A stretch of 64,000 nucleotides of DNA, taken from contig CANQED010000010.1 in the NCBI GenBank assembly GCA_947594425.1, positions 1 to 64,000 of the forward strand, read 5' to 3'. Positions 50,834-59,864 of this stretch are shown in pieces. The position numbers were made by a program, and so were the translations under genes. This DNA comes from an uncultured Ruminiclostridium sp. (GTDB taxonomy: Bacteria > Bacillota > Clostridia > Oscillospirales > Ruminococcaceae). Every line of letters begins with the position of its first letter. Position 1 is the stretch's first letter. The notes under the pieces are model-generated. The model saw nothing but the letters and a program-made list of their open reading frames with translations, did not search any database and was not told where the DNA came from.

Positions 50834-51385
50834 TTACTTAAGCTGAGCTCCGTCCTTAAAGGCGTCTCCGACCTTGTCGCCGAGGCGGATATACGCGGCG
50901 TTAGCGGGGTCGAATATGATAGCGTCCAGCTTTTTGCTGTCGATATTGCCGTCGGTGAGTATGCTCTCGTCGGCGCTGACGTTAATTATCTTGCCTATAA
51001 CAATGCCGTCCTCGTTAAATTTAACAAGGCTGCACTCTAGCGTAAGCGGCAGCTCGTTTATTATGGGCGCGTCGACGTTCTCGCTCTTTGTGACGGTAAA
51101 GCCGGACTTTTTCATCTTGTCGGGGTCGGTGTTAGCCGACACTATGCCTACATAGTCGCAGGGCACAACGGTCTTGGCGGTGGCAAAGCTTACGGTGAAC
51201 GCGCCCTTGAGCTTGATGTTGTCGGTGGTCTTGTGCGCGCTGAGGCTAAGCATAACAAGGTCCGCGTCATACTGACCGCCCCACGCCGCGTTCATTACGT
51301 CGGGGCTGCCGTTCTCGTCATATGTGCCTATCATAAGCACGGGCTGGGGGTATACCCACGACTTTACGCCAAAATTCTTTCTCAC
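50834..51385 (-). CDS. Flavin reductase-like / flavoredoxin family protein
   Basis: This 183-residue protein has the FMN-binding split-barrel fold of flavoredoxin-like proteins: YPQPVLMIGTYDENGSPD at the N-terminus, MNAAWGGQYDADLVMLSLS and TTDNIKLKGAFTVSF. Members bind FMN and pass electrons in anaerobes. The partner is not evident. It stands as a single gene. Confidence 0.88.
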   Translation of the reverse strand: MRKNFGVKSWVYPQPVLMIGTYDENGSPDVMNAAWGGQYDADLVMLSLSAHKTTDNIKLKGAFTVSFATAKTVVPCDYVGIVSANTDPDKMKKSGFTVTKSENVDAPIINELPLTLECSLVKFNEDGIVIGKIINVSADESILTDGNIDSKKLDAIIFDPANAAYIRLGDKVGDAFKDGAQLK

Positions 51386-51439
51386 AATTAATTCCTCCTA
51401 AAATTTATTTACGGGCAGTCCGCCCTATTATTTACAAAT

Positions 51440-51985
51440 TTACGCCGCGTGGCTGTTTATCCTGAGCGTCTTTTTGATACCTAATGCGGCAAAATACGCG
51501 AGCACCACGCTGACCCCGTCTTTTATGAGAAAAGGCGCGGACGCGGTAAGAAATCCCGCGAGCGGGTCTACCCCCGCGACAATGCAAAACTGCGCCGTAC
51601 CCAGCAGGTGGCAGGCGATAAGCCCCAGCATACCGAAAGCGATCCTCGCGGCGTGATTAGACACATTTATCCCGCAAAGCGCCGCCATAGGTATAAACCC
51701 GATTATAAAGCCGCCCGACATCCCGAGCACCGACGCTAACCCGCCGTGAAAGCCCGTAAACACCGGCACGCCTATCGCGCCTATCAGCATATATACCGTC
51801 ATAGATACCGCAGCCTTTCCGCTATAAAGAAAGTACCCGCAAAGCGCCACCGCAAAGGTCTGGAGCGTTATCGGCACCCCGCTAGGCAACGGCACGGTTA
51901 TCTGTGACAATATAGTCACTATCGCCGTAAAAAGCGCGCACAGCACTATAGCCTTAGTCTTTTCACTGTCATATATTTTGCTCAT
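51440..51985 (-). CDS. bioY: Biotin transporter BioY
   Basis: This 181-residue membrane protein has six hydrophobic segments and BioY motifs (TVPLPSGVPITLQTFAVAL, YMLIGAIGVPVFTGFHGG, GFIIGFIPMAALCG). It is the biotin-specific S component of an ECF transporter. No ecfA or ecfT genes are in the window, so it probably uses a shared group II energising module. GGGAGGGG precedes the ATG. Confidence 0.95.
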   Translation of the reverse strand: MSKIYDSEKTKAIVLCALFTAIVTILSQITVPLPSGVPITLQTFAVALCGYFLYSGKAAVSMTVYMLIGAIGVPVFTGFHGGLASVLGMSGGFIIGFIPMAALCGINVSNHAARIAFGMLGLIACHLLGTAQFCIVAGVDPLAGFLTASAPFLIKDGVSVVLAYFAALGIKKTLRINSHAA

Positions 51986-52011
51986 AGTATACCCCTCCCT
52001 AAGATACTCTT

Positions 52012-52040
52012 ATTCTATCACATTTCAGGCAAAAAGTCAA
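52012..52040 (-). promoter_or_regulatory. Promoter of bioY
   Basis: On the minus strand TTGACT (52035-52040) and TAGAAT (52012-52017) are 17 bp apart, about 27 bp before the ATG. I saw no clear BirA/BioR operator. Confidence 0.7.
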
Positions 52041-52083
52041 TCTCGGCTATGTCTTTAAAATCCGACAAAAGATATAATTTTTA

Positions 52084-52112
52084 TTGACACGGCGCAAATA
52101 ATAGGGTATAAT
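52084..52112 (+). promoter_or_regulatory. Promoter of the surface polysaccharide operon
   Basis: TTGACA (52084-52089) and TATAAT (52107-52112) have a perfect 17-bp spacer. The first start codon is about 240 nt downstream, which leaves a long untranslated leader. Confidence 0.88.
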
Positions 52113-52180
52113 GGATAATGGGTTAATGTATAAAACAATAAATATAAGAAAAAGTTTTTAAATCGGAAGGAAAGAGGCGT

Positions 52181-52332
52181 TTGAGGGGAAAACCATCAGG
52201 GTTTTCACCCTCAAGTTTGATAAGTGCCGCGCACAGCGCGGCAAAAATCGAGCAAACCCGCTACAGCGGGTGGTCGATTTTTTGGCAGCTTGTCGGAAAA
52301 AGTCGACCGTAGGGAGAGCTTTCGACAAGCTG
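52181..52332 (+). ncRNA. Highly structured 5' leader with four consecutive hairpins
   Basis: Four stable hairpins fill the leader. H1 (52181-52214) is a 14-bp stem with one bulged A. H2 (52225-52243) is a perfect 8-bp GC-rich stem with a 3-nt loop. H3 (52243-52282) pairs AAAAATCGA with TCGATTTTT around an inner CCCGCT/AGCGGG stem and ends in six T, like a terminator. H4 (52286-52332) is a perfect 10-bp stem (CAGCTTGTCG with CGACAAGCTG) that ends 10 nt before the ribosome site. The density of structure suggests a regulatory RNA or attenuator for the operon. I cannot match it to a named riboswitch. Confidence 0.65.
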
Positions 52333-52356
52333 AATTGTATAGAGGAGGGGAATTTT

Positions 52357-53490
52357 ATGGAAAAGCGTGTCTTATTTATCGCGTCTGTCGTAAAAAAGCA
52401 CATTTTGCAATTTCATATACCCTACCTCAAATGGTTCAAAGAGCGCGGCTATATCGTCGACGTCTGCGCGGGTAACGACTTTGACCCAAAGGAGAAAAAA
52501 TATATACCCTACTGCGACAATTATTACGAGACGCCGTTCTACCGCACTATAGCGACCGCCAAGAATTATACCTCATATAAAGAGGTAAAAAGGCTTGCGG
52601 ACAAGAATGAATACACGCTGATACACTGCCACACGCCGATAGCCGCCGCCATAGCGAGGACCGCGCTGAGAAAAAAGCACAAAAGCGGCACTACGGTCTT
52701 ATATACCACCCACGGGTTTCATTTTTACAAGGGCTGCCCTAAAGTATACAAGCTGTATTACCTTGCGGAAAAATATCTAATAAATTATACCGACGGTATA
52801 ATCACAATAAACAGCGAGGACTACGACGCGGCCAAAAAGATATGCGAGGGTAAAAAGTGCAAGGTGTTTATCATCCCGGGCATAGGCGCACAGCTTGACA
52901 AGGTAACGCCCGCGTTTTCAGATAAGCGTGCCGCCCTGCGCAAAGAGTTTGGCATACCTAACGACGCGTTTCTTATAATGTCAAACTCGGAGATAAATCA
53001 GAACAAAAACGTCGAGCTTTCGGTCAGGGCAGCGGCGAAGATAGACGGCGCGTATATGCTCGTCTGCGGAAACGGCAGTATGCTTGACAGCTGCAAAGAG
53101 CTTGCAAAAAGCCTCGGGGTCGGCGACAGGATATTATTCGCAGGCTATCGCTATGACGCTAAAAGGCTGCTCGGAGCCGCCGACGCGTTTATCTTCCCCT
53201 CACGCCGCGAGGGGCTGGGGATGGCGGCGATAGAGGCTATGGCGGCGGGTCTGCCGCTTATCGCGGCCGCCAACAGAGGGACGCTCGAATACGCCGAGGA
53301 CGGGGTAAACGCGCTATTGTACGCGCCCGACGACTTTATGGGCTTTTGCGGAGCGATAAGGCGGCTGAAGGACGACCGCGAGCTATGCGTAAAGCTTGGA
53401 GAAAACGGCAAAAAAACCGCGCAAGCCTATGAGCTGTCAAACGCCGTAAGGGCTATGACCGAAATATACGAGCAGATGCTGCCCGATTGA
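52357..53490 (+). CDS. Family 4 (GT-B) glycosyltransferase
   Basis: This 377-residue enzyme has the two Rossmann-like halves of GT4: HCHTPIAAAIAR and TTHGFHFYKG in the N-terminal half, and FIFPSRREGLGMAAIEAMA with a later NRGTLEYAEDG in the C-terminal half (EX7E motif). It probably adds a sugar to an undecaprenyl-linked surface polysaccharide, much like CapM/EpsD-type enzymes. I chose the ATG at 52357 with GAGGAGGGG upstream; a longer frame starts 29 codons earlier inside the structured leader and has no ribosome site. It is the first gene of the polysaccharide operon. Confidence 0.9.
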   Translation: MEKRVLFIASVVKKHILQFHIPYLKWFKERGYIVDVCAGNDFDPKEKKYIPYCDNYYETPFYRTIATAKNYTSYKEVKRLADKNEYTLIHCHTPIAAAIARTALRKKHKSGTTVLYTTHGFHFYKGCPKVYKLYYLAEKYLINYTDGIITINSEDYDAAKKICEGKKCKVFIIPGIGAQLDKVTPAFSDKRAALRKEFGIPNDAFLIMSNSEINQNKNVELSVRAAAKIDGAYMLVCGNGSMLDSCKELAKSLGVGDRILFAGYRYDAKRLLGAADAFIFPSRREGLGMAAIEAMAAGLPLIAAANRGTLEYAEDGVNALLYAPDDFMGFCGAIRRLKDDRELCVKLGENGKKTAQAYELSNAVRAMTEIYEQMLPD

Positions 53491-53504
53491 GATAGGGGAA
53501 AATT

Positions 53505-54845
53505 TTGAAAGACAGATATATAAGGGTGCTAAGCAAAATACCCGCGCTGTCGGACGCTGCGCAATACGCGGGGGACGATGCAAAGGACGATATTTTCTCC
53601 CTTATCACCGCGAGGGTCACCGCGCCGGTGCTCTTTTGCTATGTGCTTTTTATCCTGCGTCAGGCGCAAAAGCTAAAGCTTAAAAGAATATATTTCCTCG
53701 CCCGCGACGGCTATATCCTGCGGCTTATCGCAAATGAGATATGCGAAAAGAATAATATAGATATAGACATCCGCTATCTATACTGCTCGCGCTACTCGCT
53801 GAAAAACGCGCTGTACTATCTGTGCGACACCCCCGAAAAGGCGGAGGAGAGCGGGATATTCGGCAGATGCGCGCGCCAGTCGGCGGCGAATACCCTGCTT
53901 AGGGCGGGATTTGACCAAAATACAAGAGAAGCGATATATAAGGATATAGGCTATAGCGGCGACGAAGAAAAACATATGGACAACCGCGAGTTTGATGGGT
54001 TTTGCGAAAAGCTAAAGCAAAGCGAGCTTTTTTTGCGCCTGCTTAAAGAAAACGCGCGGGACAAATACGACATGATACTTAGGTACTTTGAGCAGGAGGG
54101 GCTGTTCGAGGATGTGCCGTATGCCTTAGCGGATACGGGCTGGCTCGGCTCGATACAAAGCGCCTTTGAAAAGCTCAGCGAGGGCAGACGTGCAGTCAAA
54201 AACGTCGTCGGCTTTTATTTCGGTATGTTCAAAAACGTAAGCGGCGAGCACTATCGTACATTTTTATTTTCGGGCGCAGACGCGCACAAGACCGTGCCGC
54301 GCTTTTGCAACAATCTGTTCGAGTGCTTTTGCTCCGCGCCGCACGGTATGACCGTCGGGTATTATGAAGAAAACGGCGTTATAAAGCCCTCTTTATCGCC
54401 CGAGCGCCCCGCCTCGGCGGCTCTCGCTAATATACAATGCGATACAGCCGTGCGCTTTGCTAAGAGCGCCGCCGCGCATATAAGTGAAATAGACGAAGAA
54501 TTATCCCGCAAAGTATGCCGAGAGCTGCTTTCTCGGCTGATGTACAAGCCGACCTATGACGAGGCAAGGGCGCTGTCGGCGTTCACCTTCTGCGACGACG
54601 CGACAGAAAAGGACTTAGAGCCTATCGCCGAGCCTTGCGATAAGGACAGCCTTAAAAGCCTGCTTTTTATAAGAAGAATGCTCAACCGCGCAAAGGGCGC
54701 GAGCATATACCCCGATAAGGGCTTATACTGGCTGTACGGCACTATCGCGCTCAGCGATATCAAATGTAAGGCGATATACAGATACAGCGTAAGAATGTGG
54801 GAAAAGCTCAGGCTGCTGAGAGAAAAGAGGAGCGTATGCCGCTGA
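53505..54845 (+). CDS. FLARDGY-domain protein of the polysaccharide operon
   Basis: This 446-residue protein of uncertain function contains RIYFLARDGYILRLIANEI followed by YLYCSRYSLKNAL, and later YALADTGWLGSIQSAFEKL. These blocks recur in the C-terminal half of the HAD protein encoded at 55630-57603 and are known from COG5610-type proteins in polysaccharide clusters. Unlike that protein it has no N-terminal HAD domain. The start is a TTG after GATAGGGG. It probably acts in the cytoplasm on polymer synthesis or modification; the reaction is not known. Confidence 0.6.
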   Translation: MKDRYIRVLSKIPALSDAAQYAGDDAKDDIFSLITARVTAPVLFCYVLFILRQAQKLKLKRIYFLARDGYILRLIANEICEKNNIDIDIRYLYCSRYSLKNALYYLCDTPEKAEESGIFGRCARQSAANTLLRAGFDQNTREAIYKDIGYSGDEEKHMDNREFDGFCEKLKQSELFLRLLKENARDKYDMILRYFEQEGLFEDVPYALADTGWLGSIQSAFEKLSEGRRAVKNVVGFYFGMFKNVSGEHYRTFLFSGADAHKTVPRFCNNLFECFCSAPHGMTVGYYEENGVIKPSLSPERPASAALANIQCDTAVRFAKSAAAHISEIDEELSRKVCRELLSRLMYKPTYDEARALSAFTFCDDATEKDLEPIAEPCDKDSLKSLLFIRRMLNRAKGASIYPDKGLYWLYGTIALSDIKCKAIYRYSVRMWEKLRLLREKRSVCR

Positions 54846-55621
54846 TATCGGTTATTATGGGCGTATACAACAGCGACCCCGACAAGCTGAAAAAATCGGT
54901 AAACTCCATACTCTCGCAGACGCTCGGGGATCTCGAGCTGATAATCTGCGACGACAATCCCGAGAGCGCGGACTTTAGCTTTCTGCCGAGCGACCAAAGG
55001 ATAAAGATCATATCATCGGGGAAAAATAAAGGACTCGCCCGCAGCCTTAACGCGTGTATCGCCATAGCTGAGGGAAAATATATAGCGCGGCAGGACGACG
55101 ACGACTTTTCCGCGCCGGAGAGATTTGCCCGCCAGACAGAATTTTTGGAGCAAAATCCCGACATAGCGTTCGTCGGCAGCGACTGCGCGCTTTTTGACAA
55201 GGACAACAACATCCATAACGAGCGCAAAATGCACGCAAGGGTGGATAAAAAGGACTTTCTCTTTAACTCGCCGTTTATCCACGGAAGCGTGATGTTCAGG
55301 CGCGAGGTGTTCGATACCTGCCGCTATCGCACGGTCGGGCGCACCAAAAAATACGAGGATTATGACCTGTTTATGCGGCTGTACGCCGAGGGGTACAAGG
55401 CCGCCAACATAAACGAGCGGCTGTACTACTTCTACTACGATACAAAGCTTCGCTCGGTGTCCTTTGATATGCGGGTGGACGAATACAAGGTAAGACGCAA
55501 CGGCTTTAAAAAGCTCGGGCTGTGGCCGAGGGGCTTTTTCCACGCGCTTAAGCCGCTCGTACTCGGGCTTGTCCCCGCGCGTATGCAGATGGGACTTAAA
55601 AAGGCGTTTAAAAAGGTTTAG
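54836..55621 (+). CDS. Family 2 glycosyltransferase
   Basis: This 261-residue enzyme has the GT-A fold of family 2: PLISVIMGVYNSDPDKLKKS at the start, LELIICDDNPE, GLARSLNACIAIAEGKYIAR, then the metal-binding RQDDDDFSAPERF. It likely transfers a sugar from a nucleotide donor in polymer assembly. I chose the ATG at 54836 (GAGGAG upstream), which overlaps the end of the previous gene by 10 bp; a longer frame begins 13 codons earlier. Confidence 0.92.
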   Translation: MPLISVIMGVYNSDPDKLKKSVNSILSQTLGDLELIICDDNPESADFSFLPSDQRIKIISSGKNKGLARSLNACIAIAEGKYIARQDDDDFSAPERFARQTEFLEQNPDIAFVGSDCALFDKDNNIHNERKMHARVDKKDFLFNSPFIHGSVMFRREVFDTCRYRTVGRTKKYEDYDLFMRLYAEGYKAANINERLYYFYYDTKLRSVSFDMRVDEYKVRRNGFKKLGLWPRGFFHALKPLVLGLVPARMQMGLKKAFKKV

Positions 55622-55629
55622 GGGTAGAT

Positions 55630-57603
55630 ATGGGACTAAAGCTCAAATTATACGAATTGCTGGTAAACCGCAAAAAGCTGATAAAGACCAAATATGAGGC
55701 ATATGTCGCAGCCCAAGGAGGAAAGGGCGGCATAAAGACATGGCTGTATCTACTGCGCTTAAATTTCGGTTACTATATCCTGCACGACCGCAGCACCGAG
55801 ATAAAAAAGCCTAAGCGCAAGACCGAGCTTGTCCCCGCCGAGAGCGAGCTGTATAATTCAATAACCGCAGAGGAGCTTGCACAAAAATTATCGGGGTATG
55901 ACGTGATATCCTTTGATATCTTCGACACGCTTATTTTCCGCAATGTTGAAAAGCCTACGGACGTATTCTACTTTATCGGGCAGGCGCTGGGCTATCCTAA
56001 TTATAAAAAGCTGCGCCGCGACGCCGAAAAGCAATCCCGCGAGCTAAAGCACGCCGAGTGCGGCAGCTATGAAGTCGATATCTACGATATAGCGCGGCGG
56101 CTGTCCGCGCTGACGGGGCTAGACGAGCAAAGGATGATCGACGAGGAGCTTATCACCGAGAAAAAGCTCTGCTTTGCCAACCCCTATATGAAACGGGTCT
56201 GGGAGCTTTTGCTAAAGATGGGGAAAAAGCCCGTTATATTAAGCGATATGTACCTGCCCGCGACGCTTATGGAGCAGCTTTTAGTTTCCTGCGGGTACAG
56301 CGGGTGGGATAAGCTGTACATTTCCTGCGACACAAAATGTTCTAAATTTGACGGCAGCGCGTACAAAATGCTTAAAGAAAAGCACCCCGCCGCGCGTTAT
56401 GCCCACGTCGGCGACAATCTCTCGAGCGATATAGAAAAAGCAAAAGCGGCGGGCATCGACGCATATCTATCCAAAAATCCCGCCGACGGCACGGCAAAGC
56501 TGCGCGCCGAGGAGATGTCCCCCGTGATAGGCTCGCTTTGGGCGGGAATAATAAACTCACATCTGCACTATCCCCAAAGGCACGCCGACAAATACTACGA
56601 GCTCGGCTATATATACGGCGGGCTCTTGGTGTATGGGTACTGCTCGTTCATTGACAGATATGCAAAGGATAAAAATATAGACAAGATATTCTTCCTCGCC
56701 CGCGACGGCTATATCGTCAAGGAAATATACGACAAATATTTCGGCAATTTTCAGACCGAGTACATATACTGGTCGAGAACTGCCGGTTCTGTCATATCCG
56801 CGGAGTTTTTTCCGTGGGATTTTGTTGAAAAATATATATTGCAAAATGTTTCATCTAGTGATATAATAGAGATTATTGCGGATAAGGCGGGCTTATTGCC
56901 GCTGATAAAGGACTCCGGGGTAGATATGTCAAAGCCCCTTGATGTATCGGCGGCAAATAAGCTGAGCGAAGTGATATACTCTAACAGGCAGAGGCTTCTC
57001 GACTGCTTTAAGGAGGAGAAAGCCGCCGCGGGTACGTATATAAGGGACAAGCTCGGCGACGCGCGCAGGATACTGACCGTAGACTGCGGCTGGGCGGGCA
57101 GCGGGCATTTTTCCCTGTCCGCGCTGATAAAGCAGATATGCCCCGAGGCGGTCACCTACGGCGCGGTGTGCGGCACCAATAACGCCTATCACGCCGAGAG
57201 CGACACCGCCGACGTACAGCTTGCCGACGACAGCCTGCGCTCATATTGCTTTTCGTCCGCATTTAACCGCTCAATATATGAGAGCCACTCGCCTAAGCTC
57301 GGGCACAATCTTTATTTTGAGATGCTGCTTTCAAGCGAGGAGGGCTCGCTGTTAAGATTTGAGCAAAAGGGAGAAAAGGCGATACCCATCCTCTCGGATA
57401 ATCCGAATTCCGAGTATGTAAGGCGCATACACGACGGGATAAGGGCTTTTGCCGAGGATTATCACGGTATAGGGTATGGATTTGCCGACCTAATAAGCGG
57501 CAATGACGCGTATGCGCCGTTTAAGACAGCCGCCGCAGACAAAAGATATTTCGGATATTTTAATGAATATATACACGAGGAGCATACTTTAAGGAGGAGA
57601 TGA
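55630..57603 (+). CDS. HAD-superfamily hydrolase fused to an FLARDGY domain
   Basis: This 657-residue protein has an N-terminal HAD phosphatase-like domain (residues about 90-300) with ISFDIFDTLIFRN, VILSDMYLPATLM and AHVGDNLSSDIEKAKAAG as motifs I, II and IV. The second half (about 335-640) holds IFFLARDGYIVKEIYDKYF and LTVDCGWAGSGHFSLSALI, shared in part with the product of 53505-54845. It matches COG5610-type proteins of surface polysaccharide clusters. The HAD part could remove or transfer a phosphate from sugar or teichoic-acid-like intermediates; this is inference. Confidence 0.75.
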   Translation: MGLKLKLYELLVNRKKLIKTKYEAYVAAQGGKGGIKTWLYLLRLNFGYYILHDRSTEIKKPKRKTELVPAESELYNSITAEELAQKLSGYDVISFDIFDTLIFRNVEKPTDVFYFIGQALGYPNYKKLRRDAEKQSRELKHAECGSYEVDIYDIARRLSALTGLDEQRMIDEELITEKKLCFANPYMKRVWELLLKMGKKPVILSDMYLPATLMEQLLVSCGYSGWDKLYISCDTKCSKFDGSAYKMLKEKHPAARYAHVGDNLSSDIEKAKAAGIDAYLSKNPADGTAKLRAEEMSPVIGSLWAGIINSHLHYPQRHADKYYELGYIYGGLLVYGYCSFIDRYAKDKNIDKIFFLARDGYIVKEIYDKYFGNFQTEYIYWSRTAGSVISAEFFPWDFVEKYILQNVSSSDIIEIIADKAGLLPLIKDSGVDMSKPLDVSAANKLSEVIYSNRQRLLDCFKEEKAAAGTYIRDKLGDARRILTVDCGWAGSGHFSLSALIKQICPEAVTYGAVCGTNNAYHAESDTADVQLADDSLRSYCFSSAFNRSIYESHSPKLGHNLYFEMLLSSEEGSLLRFEQKGEKAIPILSDNPNSEYVRRIHDGIRAFAEDYHGIGYGFADLISGNDAYAPFKTAAADKRYFGYFNEYIHEEHTLRRR

Positions 57604-57610
57604 TAAACGG

Positions 57611-59089
57611 ATGCCGGATAACTTCAACATAGACGACATACTTGCCGAGTATGCCGACGGCAAAAATACCGCCAAAGCATCCGACGGCACACAAGACAGT
57701 AAAATAACAGCACCGACGGAGCAAAAGCCCGCCGAGCATAACAATATACAGACGACAGATAATAAAACAGAGCGTCCCCGCAGACCTCGTCCCGAGGGTG
57801 CAATGCCTAACGGCGAACGTCCCCGCAGACCCCGTCCCGAGGGAGCGCCTAACGGCGAACGCCCCCGCAGACCCCGCCCCGAGGGTGCAGTGCCTAACGG
57901 CGAGCGTCCCCGCAGGCCCCGTCCAGAGAGTGCGGTGCCTAACGGCGAGCGTCCCCGCAGACCCCGTCCCGAGGGTACAGCGCCTAACGGCGAGCGTCCT
58001 CGCAGACCCCGCCCAGAGGGTGCGGCACCGAACGGCGAACGTCCCCGCAGACCTCGTCCCGAGGGTGCGGCACCGAATGGCGAGCGTCCCCGCAGACCTC
58101 GTCCCGAGGGAGCACCGAACGGCGAGCGTCCTCGCAGACCCCGTCCCGAGGGTGCAGTGCCGAACGGCGAGCGTCCCCGCAGACCCCGTCCAGAGGGTGC
58201 ACTTGCCGAGATAAAGCGCCCGCGTATGCCGCTCCCCGAGGCACCGTCAAAGAAAAGGCGGAAGAAAAGCTCGCAAGGCTCGGGCGATAAGACAAACACG
58301 GTCAGATTTGGCGGCGTAGGCATTTTTGCCAAGATAAAGCAGTACAGATTTTTATTTGAAGAATTGACCAAGCGCGACTTTAAGAAAAAATATAAGCGCA
58401 CCGCGCTCGGCGTAGCGTGGAGCGTTATCGCGCCGTTTATGAGCTTTCTGATATATCTGTTCGTGTTCTCATATCTGTTTCAGAGAAATATTCCACACTA
58501 TACGATATATTTATTGTCAGGTACACTGATGTACTCTCTCTTTACCTCCTCGACCACCGCGGGGATGTTCTCTATGTACTCAAACGCGGGAGTTATCTCT
58601 AAGGTAAAGGTGCCGAAAACGATATTTTTATTATCGTCAAACGTCGCGTGCATATTTAACTTTCTGCTGACTATGGTGGTATTCTTTGGGTTTGTCGCGT
58701 TTGACGGGCTGCCTTTTGGACCGCATATGTTTGCCATAGCGTATCCTGTCGTTTGTATGCTTATATTTAATATAGGCGTGGGGTATATTTTGTCCTCGCT
58801 GTTTGTATTTTTCCGCGATACACAGTATCTGTACAATATATTTACACAGCTGCTGATGTATCTGTCGGCAATATTCTACACGATAGACCGTTTTCCGGAG
58901 AATTTGCAGATAATCTTTTTAGCAAACCCGATATATCAATATATTCAATATGTAAGATCTGTGGTAATAAACGGGGTGATACCCGGCTTTACCACGCATC
59001 TTATATGCTTGGGATTTGCCCTGGTCGCGTTCGTGATAGGCTATATAGTTCACAAAAAGACAGAGCAGAAGTTTATATATTACTTCTGA
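57611..59089 (+). CDS. Polysaccharide ABC transporter permease with Arg/Pro-rich repeat domain
   Basis: This 492-residue protein is a chimera. Residues 1-53 are a polar region starting NIDDILAEYADG. Residues 54-197 are ten near-identical 14-15-residue units of the form ERPRRPRPEGAxPNG. A further basic stretch (KKRRKKSS) leads to a TagG/ABC-2 permease (about 235-492), with LTKRDFKKKYKRTALGVAWS and six membrane segments. The permease exports undecaprenyl-linked or lipid-linked polysaccharide with the ATPase encoded 18 bp downstream. Normal TagG-type permeases are about 260 residues; the basic, disordered N-terminal arm is cytoplasmic and unexplained. It might bind the membrane, nucleic acid or a partner. 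Confidence 0.88.
   Translation: MPDNFNIDDILAEYADGKNTAKASDGTQDSKITAPTEQKPAEHNNIQTTDNKTERPRRPRPEGAMPNGERPRRPRPEGAPNGERPRRPRPEGAVPNGERPRRPRPESAVPNGERPRRPRPEGTAPNGERPRRPRPEGAAPNGERPRRPRPEGAAPNGERPRRPRPEGAPNGERPRRPRPEGAVPNGERPRRPRPEGALAEIKRPRMPLPEAPSKKRRKKSSQGSGDKTNTVRFGGVGIFAKIKQYRFLFEELTKRDFKKKYKRTALGVAWSVIAPFMSFLIYLFVFSYLFQRNIPHYTIYLLSGTLMYSLFTSSTTAGMFSMYSNAGVISKVKVPKTIFLLSSNVACIFNFLLTMVVFFGFVAFDGLPFGPHMFAIAYPVVCMLIFNIGVGYILSSLFVFFRDTQYLYNIFTQLLMYLSAIFYTIDRFPENLQIIFLANPIYQYIQYVRSVVINGVIPGFTTHLICLGFALVAFVIGYIVHKKTEQKFIYYF
57770..58201 (+). repeat. Ten 42-45-bp coding tandem repeats
   Basis: The repeats encode ERPRRPRPEGAxPNG units; eight are 45 bp or close to it, and two lack one codon. The copies differ by a few synonymous changes and by A/V/M/T at one position, so they arose by in-frame duplication. 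Their high identity makes copy-number variation between strains likely. Confidence 0.93.
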
Positions 59090-59107
59090 TACGAATGGAG
59101 CTATAGA

Positions 59108-59863
59108 ATGATAGTTGAAGTAAAAAACGTTTCCATAAAATACAAGTCCGGCAATTTTCGGGATATAGGTCTTAAAGAATACTTAGTGCGCAAGATAAAG
59201 GGCACATTGACCTCCACCGAATTTTTGGCGGTGGACAACGTCAGCTTTACGCTCGACGAGGGTGACTTTTTAGGCATAATCGGCACGAACGGCGCGGGAA
59301 AATCCACCCTGCTAAAAGTCCTATCGGGCGTTATGCCGCCATCCTCTGGCTATGTAGAGGTAAACGGCAGAGTAGCTGCCCTGCTCGAGCTCGGCACGGG
59401 CTTTGACGGGGATCTCTCGCTTAAAGAAAATATATATTTAAGAGGAGCGATACTCGGCTATACAAGAAAATATATGGATATGAAATATCAGGAGATACTT
59501 GATTATGCCGAGCTTACCGAATATAAGGACAGGCTGTTTAAGCAGCTTTCCTCGGGTATGAAGAGCCGCCTCGCGTTTGCTATCTCCTGCCTTGTCGAGC
59601 CCGAGATACTGATACTCGACGAGGTCTTAGCGGTCGGCGACGGCGCGTTCAGAGTAAAAAGCGAGCACACAATGAACGAGATAATCAAAAGCGGGAGCGT
59701 CACCATACTCGTATCGCACTCTACAGGACAGGTAAAAAGAATGTGCAATAAGGTGCTGTGGCTGGATAAGGGCAAGCAGATAGCCTTCGGCGACTCTAAG
59801 ACCATCTGTGACAAATATGAAAAATACCTTAAGGCAGTCGCAAGTATGAATAATAAGGCATAA
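59108..59863 (+). CDS. Polysaccharide ABC transporter ATPase (TagH-like)
   Basis: This 251-residue ATPase has Walker A GTNGAGKST, signature LSSGMKSR, Walker B ILILDEVLAVGD and H-loop LVSHSTGQV. The LDEVLAVGDGAFR region is typical of the TagH/Wzt/RfbE group for polysaccharide export. It lacks the long C-terminal carbohydrate-binding domain found in Wzt, so export probably does not depend on recognition of a modified glycan end. It pairs with the repeat-bearing permease upstream. Confidence 0.93.
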   Translation: MIVEVKNVSIKYKSGNFRDIGLKEYLVRKIKGTLTSTEFLAVDNVSFTLDEGDFLGIIGTNGAGKSTLLKVLSGVMPPSSGYVEVNGRVAALLELGTGFDGDLSLKENIYLRGAILGYTRKYMDMKYQEILDYAELTEYKDRLFKQLSSGMKSRLAFAISCLVEPEILILDEVLAVGDGAFRVKSEHTMNEIIKSGSVTILVSHSTGQVKRMCNKVLWLDKGKQIAFGDSKTICDKYEKYLKAVASMNNKA

Positions 59864-59864
59864 T

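Noticed and set aside
57589..58401. A 270-residue open frame on the minus strand full of RGLRGRSP repeats
   Set aside because: It is the mirror of the Arg/Pro-rich coding repeats of the permease gene. It has no ribosome site, and the plus-strand frame continues into a convincing membrane domain.
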